A stretch of 20,831 nt of DNA. It comes from Dehalococcoidia bacterium. GTDB lineage: Bacteria > Chloroflexota > Dehalococcoidia > SZUA-161. The position numbers and the translations under genes are program-made. The DNA lies in the NCBI GenBank assembly GCA_030619685.1, contig JAUXAX010000034.1:1-20831 (forward strand), written 5' to 3'. The notes below the pieces were generated by a model. That model saw nothing but the letters and a program-made list of their open reading frames with translations. It was not told where the DNA came from and searched no databases. How positions within the stretch are numbered: the first letter of the stretch is position 1; each line of letters begins with the position of its first letter. Of this stretch, positions 7,300 to 15,819 are shown in pieces.

Positions 7300-10200
7300 C
7301 TCACAGTTTCTTCTATAATCAAGTCCTGCTCGTCGACGAGGTCAACCAGCTGTTGGTGAAGTTCGGTGCAATAGGCAGTAGCCAGCTCTGGCAATTCGAG
7401 TTTGGTAACCCCCTCGCTGCTGGCAATAGACAAATATACCGCATCTTCCCCGGGGAATTGACTGAGTACGTAGAAGAGTTGCCTCAGACGGGCGATATCG
7501 GCGTTGGTATCATCGGAGGTGGGGAGGTTGATTTTCAGTCGGTGGCGCGGTGGCGCTGCAGCCGGCTCCGCTGTCGGCTCGATAGATTCCTCGCTCTTAC
7601 GTGGCTGGTACAGGGATACACTTTGGCAGGTCAACTGTATACGATCGTTCCTGGCTCTGACTTTGCCCTTGACCACAAGGGTACTTCCCTCTTGCCAAAG
7701 GTCTCTAGTACGTTCGTAGACCTCAGCCCAGGCTGTGACCTCTATGCTGCCGCCGAAGTCCTCCAGAACGGCGCTGACGAAGGGTCGTTTATCTCTTGTG
7801 AAAGATTGCCGCACCGAGGTGACCAATCCCGCCGTAATAATTGTCTGCCCTACCATTTCCTCGCCAATCTGCCCGCAGAAGGCATCGACCTCAGCAGCCA
7901 GCTGCTGAGAGGCCTGGGTGAAGGGATGTTCGGAAAGGTATACCCCCAGCAGTTCTTTCTCCCAAGCTAACCTCTCCTTGGCGGGGATTTCCACATCAGG
8001 CAGGTCGAGGCCAGGCAGTGGCACCTCTACACTCTGGCCCCATAGATCGAACATGGTGGATTGGCCTACTTCCTTGAGGCGCTGTTCCGTTTGCGCCAGG
8101 GACAGGATACGGTCGATACCAGCCAAAAGGGAGCCGCGACTGCCTAAAGAGTCAAACGCTCCCGCTTTGATCATGCTTTCCAGCGCCCGCTTGTTGAGGT
8201 TTCTGAGGTCAGCTCGGCGGCAGAAGTCGTCGATTGAATTGAATGGGCCACCTTGGTCTCGGACGGCGATGATTGGCCTGACTGCGCCGGCACCCACATT
8301 CTTGGTTGCCGCCAGCCCGAAGCGAATGGCTGCAGCACCGGCTTCAACTTGTTCGATGCCAAAGTTCTCTCCACTTCGGTTGATATCAGGAGGAAGCACC
8401 CTGATGCCTAGCCGATTACATTCTTTGATAGCTGAGTCTACCTTTTCTGCCTGCCCCATGTTTATGGTGAGGAGGGCGGACATGAATTCCACGGGATAAT
8501 TCGCCTTGAGATAAGCGGTCTGATAAGCGATCAGCGCATAGCTCACACTATGTGCCTTATTGAATGCATAGCCTGCGAAGGGCTCGATGAGGCTCCACAC
8601 CTGATCCGCCAACTCCGTGGAGAACCCCTTTTTCTTCGCTCCGGAGAGAAAGCGTTTCTTCTCCTTTTTCATCACCTCAGGGATTTTCTTTCCCATCGCC
8701 TTGCGCACTATGTCAGCCTCGCCTAAGCTGTAGCCGGCGAAGGCTTGAACGATGAGAAGAACCTGATCTTGGTAAACGATGACACCATAGGTTTCCTTTA
8801 AGATTTCGGTGAGGGCGGGGTGGGGGAAACGAATGGGCTCCAGCCCGTGTTTTGCGCTGATGAAGGTGGGGATATGCTCCTTCGGCCCCGGCCGATATAG
8901 AGCCACCATGGCAGCGATATCGCCGAAGCAGCTGGGCTTGAGTTCCTTGATGAAGTGGCGCATAGCAGCGCCCTCAAGTTGGAAGACCCCCGTTGTCTCT
9001 CCAGAGGAGAGAAGATCGAAGGTCCTGACGTCATCGAGAGGTATGTTGTGCAGGTCGATGTCAATACCGCGATTTTCGGCGATGGTCTGTTTTGCTTTTT
9101 CCAGGATGGTTAGGTTTGCCAATCCCAGGAAGTCCATCTTCAAGAGCCCGATCTCGGCAATGTCATCCATGGCGAACTGGGTCATGTTGATGCCCTGCTC
9201 ATCGCCTCTGGTCGGCCTTTGCAGGGGGACATGGTGGATGAGTGGCTCCCTGGAGATGACCACTCCAGCGGCATGAGTGGAGGCGTGGCGGGCTACGCCC
9301 TCCAGTTTGGTTGCGGTGTCGACGAGATGCCTTATAGTAGTGTCATCCCGGTATCTGTTACGCAGCTCGAAACTTGTTTCGAGAGCCTCCTGAATGGTAG
9401 CCCATGGTGCAGGGATTTGTCTTGCCACCTGGTCGACATCTCCGTAGGGCAGCCCCAGAGCCCTACCCACATCCCTGAGCGCTGCACGAGCTCCCATGGT
9501 GCCAAAGGTAATGATCTGGGCTACGCGGTCAAGCCCATATTTCTGGGCCACATAGGCTATAACCTCATCGCGGCGGTCATCTTGAAAGTCGAGATCGATG
9601 TCTGGCATTTCCTTGCGCTCCACATTCAGAAAGCGCTCGAACACCAGCGTGTGTGCCAGGGGGTCGATGTCGGTTATCCCCAGGCAGTAGAGGACAATGC
9701 TGGCTGCGGCGCTGCCGCGAACACCGAAGAGGATGTTCTGTTCCCGAGCGAAGGATATGACATCCCAGATGACCAAGAAATAGTTAGCGAATTCGGTCTG
9801 CTTGATGACGTCCAGCTCATACTCAAGCCGCTGTACAGCCTGAGGTGGAGGCTCAGGGTAACGGCCTGCTAGCCCTTGATTGGAAAGTTCCGCAAGCTGT
9901 TGGTAAGCAGTCTTACCTGGGGGTAGATCGATCTCGGGGAGATAGAGTCGACCGAACTCCAGCTCGAGGTGGCATAGCTCAGCAATGCGCTCGGTGTTGG
10001 TCAGGGCATCGGGTAGTTCGGCAAAAAGCTCTGCCATCTCCTGGGGGCTCCTAAGGTAAAAGGAATCGTCGGCCATCTTGAGGCGTTTTTCGTTATGGAT
10101 AGTGTTATTGGTCTGAATGCAGAGCAGGATCTCATGGGCGTAGGCATCATCCTTGTTTACATAATGAACGTCGTTACCAGCCACAAGGGGGAGGTTCAGC

Positions 10201-10772
10201 TTGCGACTCAACCTGACCAGTTCTTTGTTGATCTGGGCAAGCTCAGGGACGGCGTGCTCCTGGAGTTCGAGGTAAAAATCGCCGAAAACATCCTTATGCC
10301 ATTGAGCAGCCTTCTCAGCGTCCTCAGGACGGCCCTCTATGATTAGGCGTCCCAGTTCCCCATTTGGGCAGGATGAGAGCGCGATTAAGCCCTCGCTATG
10401 TTGTGAAAGCAGCTCTTTGTCCACTCTCGGCTTGTAGTAGAAGCCCTCAAGTTGGGCAGCGGTAGCGAGCTTAAGCAAATTTTGATACCCTGCCTTATCT
10501 TTAGCCAGTAAGACTAGGTGGTAGGGGCTCTTGTCGGCTGCAAGCCTGCTTTGTCTCTCCTGGGGTGCGACGTAGATCTCGCAGCCCAGGATTGGTTTTA
10601 TGCCCGCTTCCTTCGCTTCGCGATAGAATGAGATTGTACCATAGAGCACACCATGGTCGGTTATTGCCAGGCTGTCCATGCCTAGCTCCTTAGCCCTGCT
10701 AATGAGAAGGGGGATACGGCACATTCCATCGAGGAGACTGTATTCGGTGTGGACGTGAAGGTGAGTAAACAT
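7296..10772 (-). CDS. dnaE: DNA polymerase III alpha subunit
   Basis: 1158 residues, the replicative C-family polymerase of the DnaE1 type. The N-terminal PHP domain begins HLHVHTEYSLLDG (His6, His8, Asp15) and has ITDHG (Asp39, His40); it appears intact, as in enzymes whose PHP domain binds metal and may proofread. The palm domain has PDIDLDF with catalytic Asp391 and Asp393, and the third carboxylate is Asp547 in KMDFLGL. Fingers, a helix-hairpin-helix region and a C-terminal OB domain (about 980-1060) follow. A beta-clamp-binding motif, QSTMF, starts at Gln904. There is no separate exonuclease insertion, so this is not PolC. It is divergent from the ribosomal cluster and has an extended -10 promoter very near the ATG. 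Confidence 0.97.
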   Translation of the reverse strand: MFTHLHVHTEYSLLDGMCRIPLLISRAKELGMDSLAITDHGVLYGTISFYREAKEAGIKPILGCEIYVAPQERQSRLAADKSPYHLVLLAKDKAGYQNLLKLATAAQLEGFYYKPRVDKELLSQHSEGLIALSSCPNGELGRLIIEGRPEDAEKAAQWHKDVFGDFYLELQEHAVPELAQINKELVRLSRKLNLPLVAGNDVHYVNKDDAYAHEILLCIQTNNTIHNEKRLKMADDSFYLRSPQEMAELFAELPDALTNTERIAELCHLELEFGRLYLPEIDLPPGKTAYQQLAELSNQGLAGRYPEPPPQAVQRLEYELDVIKQTEFANYFLVIWDVISFAREQNILFGVRGSAAASIVLYCLGITDIDPLAHTLVFERFLNVERKEMPDIDLDFQDDRRDEVIAYVAQKYGLDRVAQIITFGTMGARAALRDVGRALGLPYGDVDQVARQIPAPWATIQEALETSFELRNRYRDDTTIRHLVDTATKLEGVARHASTHAAGVVISREPLIHHVPLQRPTRGDEQGINMTQFAMDDIAEIGLLKMDFLGLANLTILEKAKQTIAENRGIDIDLHNIPLDDVRTFDLLSSGETTGVFQLEGAAMRHFIKELKPSCFGDIAAMVALYRPGPKEHIPTFISAKHGLEPIRFPHPALTEILKETYGVIVYQDQVLLIVQAFAGYSLGEADIVRKAMGKKIPEVMKKEKKRFLSGAKKKGFSTELADQVWSLIEPFAGYAFNKAHSVSYALIAYQTAYLKANYPVEFMSALLTINMGQAEKVDSAIKECNRLGIRVLPPDINRSGENFGIEQVEAGAAAIRFGLAATKNVGAGAVRPIIAVRDQGGPFNSIDDFCRRADLRNLNKRALESMIKAGAFDSLGSRGSLLAGIDRILSLAQTEQRLKEVGQSTMFDLWGQSVEVPLPGLDLPDVEIPAKERLAWEKELLGVYLSEHPFTQASQQLAAEVDAFCGQIGEEMVGQTIITAGLVTSVRQSFTRDKRPFVSAVLEDFGGSIEVTAWAEVYERTRDLWQEGSTLVVKGKVRARNDRIQLTCQSVSLYQPRKSEESIEPTAEPAAAPPRHRLKINLPTSDDTNADIARLRQLFYVLSQFPGEDAVYLSIASSEGVTKLELPELATAYCTELHQQLVDLVDEQDLIIEETVS

Positions 10773-10783
10773 GATCCTGTGTT

Positions 10784-10792
10784 ATTATAGCA
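10784..10792 (-). promoter_or_regulatory. dnaE promoter, extended -10, very short leader
   Basis: On the minus strand TGCTATAAT, an extended -10 with a perfect TATAAT at 10789-10784, lies 11 bases before ATG 10772. A start 6-7 bases downstream would leave a leader of only about 5 nt. The AGGA just before the ATG (about 10778-10775) would sit at the very 5' end and could hardly serve as a normal ribosome binding site. No good -35 box is seen, as expected where an extended -10 substitutes for it. Confidence 0.5.
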
Positions 10793-10855
10793 CTGGTTTT
10801 TCTTCCCTGCGAGTGCTTGTTGCTGCTATTGTGACCCGCTGGTCAATTCGCATGC

Positions 10856-10884
10856 TTGACATAGATCGGAGCTTCTAGTATACT
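10856..10884 (+). promoter_or_regulatory. Strong promoter of the str/S10 ribosomal protein cluster
   Basis: A perfect TTGACA (10856-10861), an exact 17-base spacer and TATACT (10879-10884) give the best sigma-70-type promoter in the window, fitting a highly expressed operon. Transcription would start near 10891, about 185 nt before the rpsL start codon. An inverted repeat TGACC-N4-GGTCA (10832-10845) lies 10 bases upstream of the -35 box and could bind a regulator. Confidence 0.85.
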
Positions 10885-10890
10885 TACCAA

Positions 10891-11074
10891 CTTGGCGAGA
10901 ATGCTCGAAGTTTGCTGTGGGGATGAATCGCGGGTGGGGTGGCTAGCAGCGTCTTTGGGAGCTGCAAAGCGAATTCGAGCGACGAAGGTGCGGGAAGCCG
11001 CGCCACAGATACCCCACAGCTTGCTGTGGGGAGATTCATTGTTTAGTGCCTGGGGCATTTTAAAAGGAGGAGCC
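10891..11074 (+). promoter_or_regulatory. Structured leader of the rpsL operon, candidate attenuator or autoregulatory element
   Basis: This stretch is non-coding and can form several helices. They are: cgag/ctcg (10896-10907); gctcgaa with ttcgagc (10903-10909 with 10974-10980); ggtgcgg with ccgcgcc around a GAAG loop (10987-11004); and ccccacag with ctgtgggg around a CTTG tetraloop (11012-11031). The sequence gctgtgggg also occurs upstream at 10914-10922 and could pair instead with ccccacagc (11012-11020), a fold that excludes the tetraloop hairpin. A further helix, atgaatc with gattcat (10923-10929 with 11033-11039), would close the whole domain and is compatible with the tetraloop hairpin. 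A small hairpin (11045-11059) ends four bases before the rpsL Shine-Dalgarno. No classical U-run terminator is seen. Folds are by eye only; no energies were computed. Confidence 0.55.
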
Positions 11075-11497
11075 TTGCCCACAATCAACCAGCTAGTGAG
11101 AAAAGGGCGCAAAAGGGTGAAAAAGAGGGTCAAGGCACCTGCGCTTCGTGTTACCTATAACACTCTTAAGGGGAAGACTGTACAGGGCAAGGGGTCTCCT
11201 CAGAAACGCGGCGTTTGCCTTCAGGTGAAGACGGTGACGCCAAAGAAACCGAACTCTGCGCTGCGCAAGGTCGCGCGGGTACGGTTGACAAATGGCATGG
11301 AAGTAACGGCCTATATTCCTGGGGAAGGGCATGGCCTACAGGAGCACTCTGTGGTGCTCATTCGAGGGGGGAGGGTCAAAGACCTCCCAGGCGTGCGATA
11401 TCACATCATCCGGGGTGCTCTGGATGCCGAAGGCGTCGAAGGGCGCCGACAAAGTCGCAGTCTATATGGCACCAAGAAGCCCAGGGCTGGGCTTTAA
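11075..11497 (+). CDS. rpsL: 30S ribosomal protein S12
   Basis: 140 residues from a TTG start at 11075, fixed by the canonical [12 protein letters not shown] beginning and an AAAGGAGG Shine-Dalgarno at 11063-11070. The frame stays open upstream, but that part is the leader. S12 lies at the decoding centre. [11 protein letters not shown] contains Lys57, and [12 protein letters not shown] contains Lys102 and Asp103, the equivalents of E. coli Lys42, Lys87 and the methylthiolated Asp88. Both lysines are the unmutated, streptomycin-sensitive type. An insertion of about 15 residues after residue 20 makes it the longer form usual in Gram-positive and deep-branching bacteria. First gene of the fused str/S10 cluster. 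Confidence 0.97.
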   Translation: MPTINQLVRKGRKRVKKRVKAPALRVTYNTLKGKTVQGKGSPQKRGVCLQVKTVTPKKPNSALRKVARVRLTNGMEVTAYIPGEGHGLQEHSVVLIRGGRVKDLPGVRYHIIRGALDAEGVEGRRQSRSLYGTKKPRAGL

Positions 11498-11531
11498 GCG
11501 GGCAAAGCTTGGGTTTTTGATGGATGGCTGT

Positions 11532-11559
11532 AAGAGCTTCTAGTTATATAGAAGCTCTT
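11532..11559 (+). other. Perfect 11-bp hairpin between rpsL and rpsG
   Basis: Arms aagagcttcta (11532-11542) and tagaagctctt (11549-11559) are exactly complementary around a six-base loop. Only a short T-containing stretch (ttgatt) follows, not a U-run, so efficient intrinsic termination is unlikely. It may set mRNA stability, a processing site or partial attenuation between rpsL and rpsG. The 93-base gap that holds it is the largest in the cluster apart from the rplE-rpsN gap. Confidence 0.6.
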
Positions 11560-11590
11560 TGATTGAAAGGATAGTTTGCGGAGGGGGGAA

Positions 11591-12061
11591 ATGCCACGAC
11601 GGGCTCGAGCGATCAAGAGGACGAGAACTTCTGACGCCAAGTATCATAGCACGGAACTTGCCCGGTTCATCAACAAGGTTATGGTGAACGGCAAGAAGAG
11701 CAAGGCAGAGAGTATTGTTTACGATGCCCTGGATATAGTCGAGAAGGAACTGAAGAAGAATCCTTTGGATGTCTTCGAGCAAGCACTGAAAAACGTGACC
11801 CCGGCTGTTGAGGTCAAGCCACGCAGGGTCGGTGGCGCAACCTATCAGGTGCCGGTCGACATCAGATCGGATCGCCGTGTTGCCTTGGCAATGCGCTGGT
11901 TGCTGGCTTCAGCGAGAGCGCGCAAGAGCAAACCAATGTCAGAGAGGCTGGCTGCAGAGTTCATAGATGCTTTCCGGGGACAGGGGGTCACCGTAAAGAA
12001 GCGGGAAGATACCCACCGTATGGCCGAAGCAAACAAGGCTTTTGTCCACTACAGGTGGTAA
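11591..12061 (+). CDS. rpsG: 30S ribosomal protein S7
   Basis: 156 residues starting [12 protein letters not shown] at ATG 11591, with GGAGGGGGGA directly upstream. A further in-frame ATG 15 bases earlier overlaps this Shine-Dalgarno and is rejected. S7 nucleates assembly of the 30S head by binding the 3' domain of 16S rRNA and contacts the E-site tRNA. Family landmarks are the [19 protein letters not shown] helix, the beta-hairpin region [16 protein letters not shown], and the C-terminal [15 protein letters not shown], the usual bacterial ending. In E. coli S7 is the autoregulator of the str operon. The spacer preceding it here carries a strong hairpin, but no direct match to that site can be claimed. 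Confidence 0.97.
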   Translation: MPRRARAIKRTRTSDAKYHSTELARFINKVMVNGKKSKAESIVYDALDIVEKELKKNPLDVFEQALKNVTPAVEVKPRRVGGATYQVPVDIRSDRRVALAMRWLLASARARKSKPMSERLAAEFIDAFRGQGVTVKKREDTHRMAEANKAFVHYRW

Positions 12062-12118
12062 CGAGGTTTGAGCATTTTGGCTGAACAGACAAGTTGCTTG
12101 GCCGAGAGGGAATGGATT

Positions 12119-14194
12119 ATGGCAGGGGCATTACCGCTGGAGCGGGTGAGGAATATCGGGATCATCGCTCACATCGATGCTGGAAAGACAACTGTCACTG
12201 AGCTAATCTTGTACCACACTGGTCGAACCTACAAGGTGGGGCAGGTGGATGAGGGTACAGCGGTGATGGATTGGATGGAACAGGAGCGTGAGCGTGGGAT
12301 CACTATTACTGCGGCTGCCACTAGCTGTGAATGGGCTGGCCATGAGATCAATATTATCGATACTCCGGGTCATGTGGACTTCACCGCTGAGGTGGAACGT
12401 AGCCTCAGGGTTCTTGATGGGGGGGTGGTAGTGTTTGACGCTGTGGCTGGTGTCGAGCCACAGTCTGAGACGGTCTGGCGGCAGGCAGACAGTTATCGTG
12501 TTCCCAGGATTTGCTTCGTCAACAAGATGGACCGCGTTGGCGCCGACTATTTTGCAACAGTGCAGACAATCAAAGATCGTCTCAGGGCCAACCCTGTGCC
12601 ACTGCAAATGCCTCTGGGTGCAGAAGCATCCTTTAAGGGCGTTATTGACCTTGTTGAAAACAAAGCCTGGATTTTCCCCGAGGGTCCTGACGCCGAGCGG
12701 TTGGAGGTGCCCATACCCGAGGAATACAAAGAGGCTGCTGCCCACTACCGGGAGAAATTGATCGAGCAGGTTGCTGAGAACGATGAGGCGCTTATGCATG
12801 CATATGTCGAGGGTGAGGCTATCGCTGCCCCGGAGATTAAGGCAGCGCTGAGGAGGGCAACTCTGTCCACGAGGATTGTCCCCGTGCTCTGTGGCAGCGC
12901 TGTGAGGAACAAGGGGATACAGCCTGTTCTGGATGCTGTAGTAAACTACCTACCCTCACCTTTGGATGTGCCTCCGGTTCAGGGCATTGACCCCAGGACG
13001 GGCAAAGAGAGCCTTCGCGAGGCCAGTGATGGAGCCCCCTTCTCCGCCCTGGCTTTCAAGATAGTCTCCGATCCTTTCGTTGGCCGCCTGGTTTATCTAC
13101 GGGTTTACTCAGGTACAGCCCGGACTGGCTCGCAGGTCCTAAATTCCGCCAGGGAGCGTAAGGAGCGCTTGGGGCGGTTGCTGCTGATGCATGCTAACCG
13201 GCGGGAGGAGGTAGAAGAGATAAGCTGCGGCAGGATCATTGCCGCTGTCGGTCTCAAGAACACCTTCACCGGAGACACTATATGTGACACTGCCAAGCCT
13301 ATCGTTCTGGAAGCGATCAAGTTCCCAGAGCCGGTTATCTCTGTTGCCATCGAGCCCAGGACTAAGGTGGATCAGGATAGGATTGGCGATGCCCTAAACA
13401 AGCTAGCGGACGAGGATCCCACCTTCAGAACCCGCTATGACCAAGATACCGGTCAGACCATACTCTCAGGGATGGGGGAGCTTCACATTGACGTTATTGT
13501 CGATAGGTTGGTACGGGGGTATAAAGTGGATGCCAAGATAGGTAAGCCCCAGGTTGCCTATAGGGAGACGATCACCATTCCTGTGCGCGTCGAAGGCAGT
13601 TTTATCAGGCAGAGTGGTGGGCATGGCCAGTACGGTCACGTCTGGCTTGAACTCGAGCCGATGGAACAAGGCGGTGGCTTCGAGTTCGTCAATAAGATCC
13701 CAGGTGGGACGATACCCAAGCAATATATTCCTGCTGTGGAGCAAGGTGTCAGAGAGGCGATGGAGAGCGGTGCACTTGCTGGGTACCCGATAATCGATGT
13801 CCGTGTCACTCTGTTCGACGGCAGGTATCACCAGGTTGACTCTTCAGACGTAGCCTTCAAGATGGCAGGGGCGATAGGCTTAAGGGAGGGTGTCAGGAAG
13901 GCCAAGCCCATACTCCTCGAGCCGATAATGAAGCTTGAGGTGGCAACTCCTAAGGAGTTCCTGGGGGACATAATCAGCGATCTCAACGCTAGGAGAGCCA
14001 GGGTTGAGGCCGTAGAGCTGCGTGTTTGGACTCACATAATTCGTTGCTACTTGCCACTGGCTGAGAGCTTCGGCTACGCTACTGACCTGAGGTCGATAAG
14101 CCAGGGAAGGGCAACATATTCCATGGAGTTTCATCATTATCAAGAGGTTCCAAAGGAGCAGGTAGAGCAGATAATCGCCAAGGTGAGGAGCTAG
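12119..14194 (+). CDS. fusA: Elongation factor G
   Basis: 691 residues from ATG 12119, chosen because [25 protein letters not shown] is the normal EF-G beginning and GAGAGGG lies eight bases upstream; an in-frame TTG at 12068 would add 17 unrelated residues. The GTPase motifs are AHIDAGKTT (17-25), [12 protein letters not shown] (Asp81, catalytic His85) and NKMD (135-138). Domain II follows, then domains III-V, with [15 protein letters not shown] in domain IV and [21 protein letters not shown] leading to domain V. EF-G moves tRNAs and mRNA through the ribosome and, with RRF, recycles it. The stop is immediately followed by the rpsJ ATG, with no tuf between, unlike the classical str operon. 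Confidence 0.97.
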   Translation: MAGALPLERVRNIGIIAHIDAGKTTVTELILYHTGRTYKVGQVDEGTAVMDWMEQERERGITITAAATSCEWAGHEINIIDTPGHVDFTAEVERSLRVLDGGVVVFDAVAGVEPQSETVWRQADSYRVPRICFVNKMDRVGADYFATVQTIKDRLRANPVPLQMPLGAEASFKGVIDLVENKAWIFPEGPDAERLEVPIPEEYKEAAAHYREKLIEQVAENDEALMHAYVEGEAIAAPEIKAALRRATLSTRIVPVLCGSAVRNKGIQPVLDAVVNYLPSPLDVPPVQGIDPRTGKESLREASDGAPFSALAFKIVSDPFVGRLVYLRVYSGTARTGSQVLNSARERKERLGRLLLMHANRREEVEEISCGRIIAAVGLKNTFTGDTICDTAKPIVLEAIKFPEPVISVAIEPRTKVDQDRIGDALNKLADEDPTFRTRYDQDTGQTILSGMGELHIDVIVDRLVRGYKVDAKIGKPQVAYRETITIPVRVEGSFIRQSGGHGQYGHVWLELEPMEQGGGFEFVNKIPGGTIPKQYIPAVEQGVREAMESGALAGYPIIDVRVTLFDGRYHQVDSSDVAFKMAGAIGLREGVRKAKPILLEPIMKLEVATPKEFLGDIISDLNARRARVEAVELRVWTHIIRCYLPLAESFGYATDLRSISQGRATYSMEFHHYQEVPKEQVEQIIAKVRS

Positions 14195-14503
14195 ATGCCT
14201 AAGCAGAAGATACGTATCAAGCTTAAAGCATTCGATCACCGAATACTGGATCAATCTGCAGTGCAGATTGTGGAGGCGGCAGAGCGCACAGGAGCGGCGG
14301 TGGTTGGTCCTGTGCCCCTTCCCACGCATATAAAGAAATTCTGCGTTATACGCTCCCCTCACGTGGATAAGGATTCCCGGGAGCAGTTTGAGATTAGGAC
14401 TCACAAGAGGCTAATCGATATCATGGATCCTACAACGAAGACCATCGATGCGCTGACCACGTTGAACCTGCCGGCAGGGGTCGACATTGAGATAAAGCTC
14501 TAG
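14195..14503 (+). CDS. rpsJ: 30S ribosomal protein S10
   Basis: 102 residues beginning [19 protein letters not shown], a standard S10. The loop region [24 protein letters not shown] and the following [11 protein letters not shown] are family signatures. S10 sits in the 30S head and, as NusE, also pairs with NusB in antitermination. Its ATG abuts the fusA stop with no spacer, and its Shine-Dalgarno (GTGAGGAG) lies inside the fusA end, so it is translationally coupled to EF-G. This joins the str and S10 clusters. No promoter is visible within the end of fusA. Confidence 0.97.
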   Translation: MPKQKIRIKLKAFDHRILDQSAVQIVEAAERTGAAVVGPVPLPTHIKKFCVIRSPHVDKDSREQFEIRTHKRLIDIMDPTTKTIDALTTLNLPAGVDIEIKL

Positions 14504-14517
14504 TTAGGTTATAGCGG

Positions 14518-15141
14518 ATGTTTAGTGGACTCATCGGTCGGAAAATAGGCATGACACGGGTATTTACCGAAGGCGGCACAGTGGAATCGGTGACTGCTAT
14601 CGAAGCCGGTCCTTGTATTGTGACGCAGGTCAAGAGCGTTGGCAAGGAAGGCTATAACGCAGTCCAGCTCGGCTTTGGCGAGGCGAAGCGGCTCAATTCT
14701 CCTGAGCGGGGACATCTGGGGAAGCTCGGTCTGTTCAAGCACCTGAGGGAGTTCAGAGTCGAGGATACTTCTGATATTGAACTGGGACACCGGATAGATG
14801 TCAGCCTTTTCCAGCCTGGTGATCTGGTGGATGTCGTCGGGGTGTCCAAGGGGAGGGGGTTTGCGGGCACGGTCAAGCGCCATCACTTCGCTGGCGGGCC
14901 CAAGACCCATGGGCAGTCTGATCGCCACCGCGCCCCTGGTTCTATAGGGGCTGGCACCGATCCGGGGCGGGTACTCAAAGGGCATAAGATGGCGGGGCAT
15001 ATGGGAGCCCAGAGGGTCACGGTGAAGCATATCAAGGTAGTCCAGGCTGATCCGGATCGTAACCTGCTCTTGGTCGAAGGGGCAGTGCCTGGGGCCAGGA
15101 ACGGGCTGTTGGAGATAAGAAAATCCAGGGGGAATGACTAA
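14518..15141 (+). CDS. rplC: 50S ribosomal protein L3
   Basis: 207 residues starting MFSGLIGRKIGMTRVF, the canonical L3 N-terminus. The long internal loop that reaches towards the peptidyl transferase centre is seen in GGPKTHGQSDRHRAPGSIG and in KGHKMAGHMGAQRVTVKH, both strongly conserved. L3 is among the first proteins to bind 23S rRNA near its 3' end. The 14-base gap after rpsJ contains only a weak TAGG as Shine-Dalgarno, suggesting re-initiation by ribosomes leaving rpsJ. Length is typical. Confidence 0.97.
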   Translation: MFSGLIGRKIGMTRVFTEGGTVESVTAIEAGPCIVTQVKSVGKEGYNAVQLGFGEAKRLNSPERGHLGKLGLFKHLREFRVEDTSDIELGHRIDVSLFQPGDLVDVVGVSKGRGFAGTVKRHHFAGGPKTHGQSDRHRAPGSIGAGTDPGRVLKGHKMAGHMGAQRVTVKHIKVVQADPDRNLLLVEGAVPGARNGLLEIRKSRGND

Positions 15142-15156
15142 GAGTTGGGAGACGCC

Positions 15157-15810
15157 TTGCAGGTTTCGGTATATAATATTGAAGGCCAAGTAATTGACCA
15201 GATCGAACTCGATGAGACTGTCTTCGGTGTACCACCAAATGAGGCAGTGGTTCATCAGGCGCTGGTGAGGCAGCTGGCAAACTCTCGCGCGGGAACCGCC
15301 AGTACTAAGACCCGGAGCGAGGTCTCGGGAAGCACCCATAAGCTGTTTCGTCAGAAGCACACGGGATTTGCACGGGCTGGCAGTAGGAGGCCGCCGACAC
15401 GCCGTGGCGGTGGGGTAGCTTTCGGCCCTCGCCCCCGAAGCTACAGACAGGCGATGCCCAAGAAGATGAGACGCTTAGCCTTGAGATGCGTCCTCTCAGC
15501 CAAGGTGGCTGATGGCGAGCTTTTGGTGATCGAGTCGTTTGGGCTGGAGCAGCCCAGGACTAAGCAGGTAGTGCATGTTTTGAAAACGTTGGGAATTGAA
15601 CCTTCGGTTTTGCTGGTCACCGCTGAGCCAGATATGAATATGGTCAAGTCTGCGCGCAATATCGACAAGGCAAAAACGCTGCCCGCTGGTATGTTAAACG
15701 TTGCCGACTTGCTGTCACATAGAATGTTGCTTATGACTGTTGATGCGGTACGCCGCGTTGAGGCCACATGGGGCAGGAAGCAGGTGGTCGCCGAGGCTCA
15801 GGCCTCTTAG
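15157..15810 (+). CDS. rplD: 50S ribosomal protein L4
   Basis: 217 residues. The start is placed at TTG 15157 (MQVSVYNIEGQVID, the usual L4 beginning) because GGGAG lies five bases upstream; TTG 15145 would add four residues without a good site. The conserved loop that lines the polypeptide exit tunnel is present (HKLFRQKHTGFARAGSRRPP and GGGVAFGPRPRSY), followed by the globular core. L4 is the autoregulator of the S10 operon in E. coli, acting on the rpsJ leader; here rpsJ has no leader, so that control cannot work in the same way. A C-terminal extension of about 12 residues (KQVVAEAQAS) is not unusual. Confidence 0.94.
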   Translation: MQVSVYNIEGQVIDQIELDETVFGVPPNEAVVHQALVRQLANSRAGTASTKTRSEVSGSTHKLFRQKHTGFARAGSRRPPTRRGGGVAFGPRPRSYRQAMPKKMRRLALRCVLSAKVADGELLVIESFGLEQPRTKQVVHVLKTLGIEPSVLLVTAEPDMNMVKSARNIDKAKTLPAGMLNVADLLSHRMLLMTVDAVRRVEATWGRKQVVAEAQAS

Positions 15811-15819
15811 GGGGAGGAG

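Noticed and set aside
10892..11074. In-frame N-terminal extension of S12 reaching back to about 10892
   Set aside because: The frame is open by chance. S12 begins at MPTINQ with a strong Shine-Dalgarno at 11063-11070, the extension has no similarity to S12, and it overlaps the structured leader.
11477..11492. agccca/tgggct hairpin at the end of rpsL as a terminator
   Set aside because: It is short, lies inside the coding sequence, and no T-run follows directly.
12068..12118. TTG start giving EF-G 17 extra residues
   Set aside because: The extra residues are unlike EF-G, and ATG 12119 has a well-spaced GAGAGGG and the family N-terminus.
14509..15360. Long minus-strand open frame (283 codons) opposite rplC and rplD
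   Set aside because: It lies fully opposite two conserved genes, has no recognisable domain, and such shadow frames are common in GC-rich ribosomal genes.
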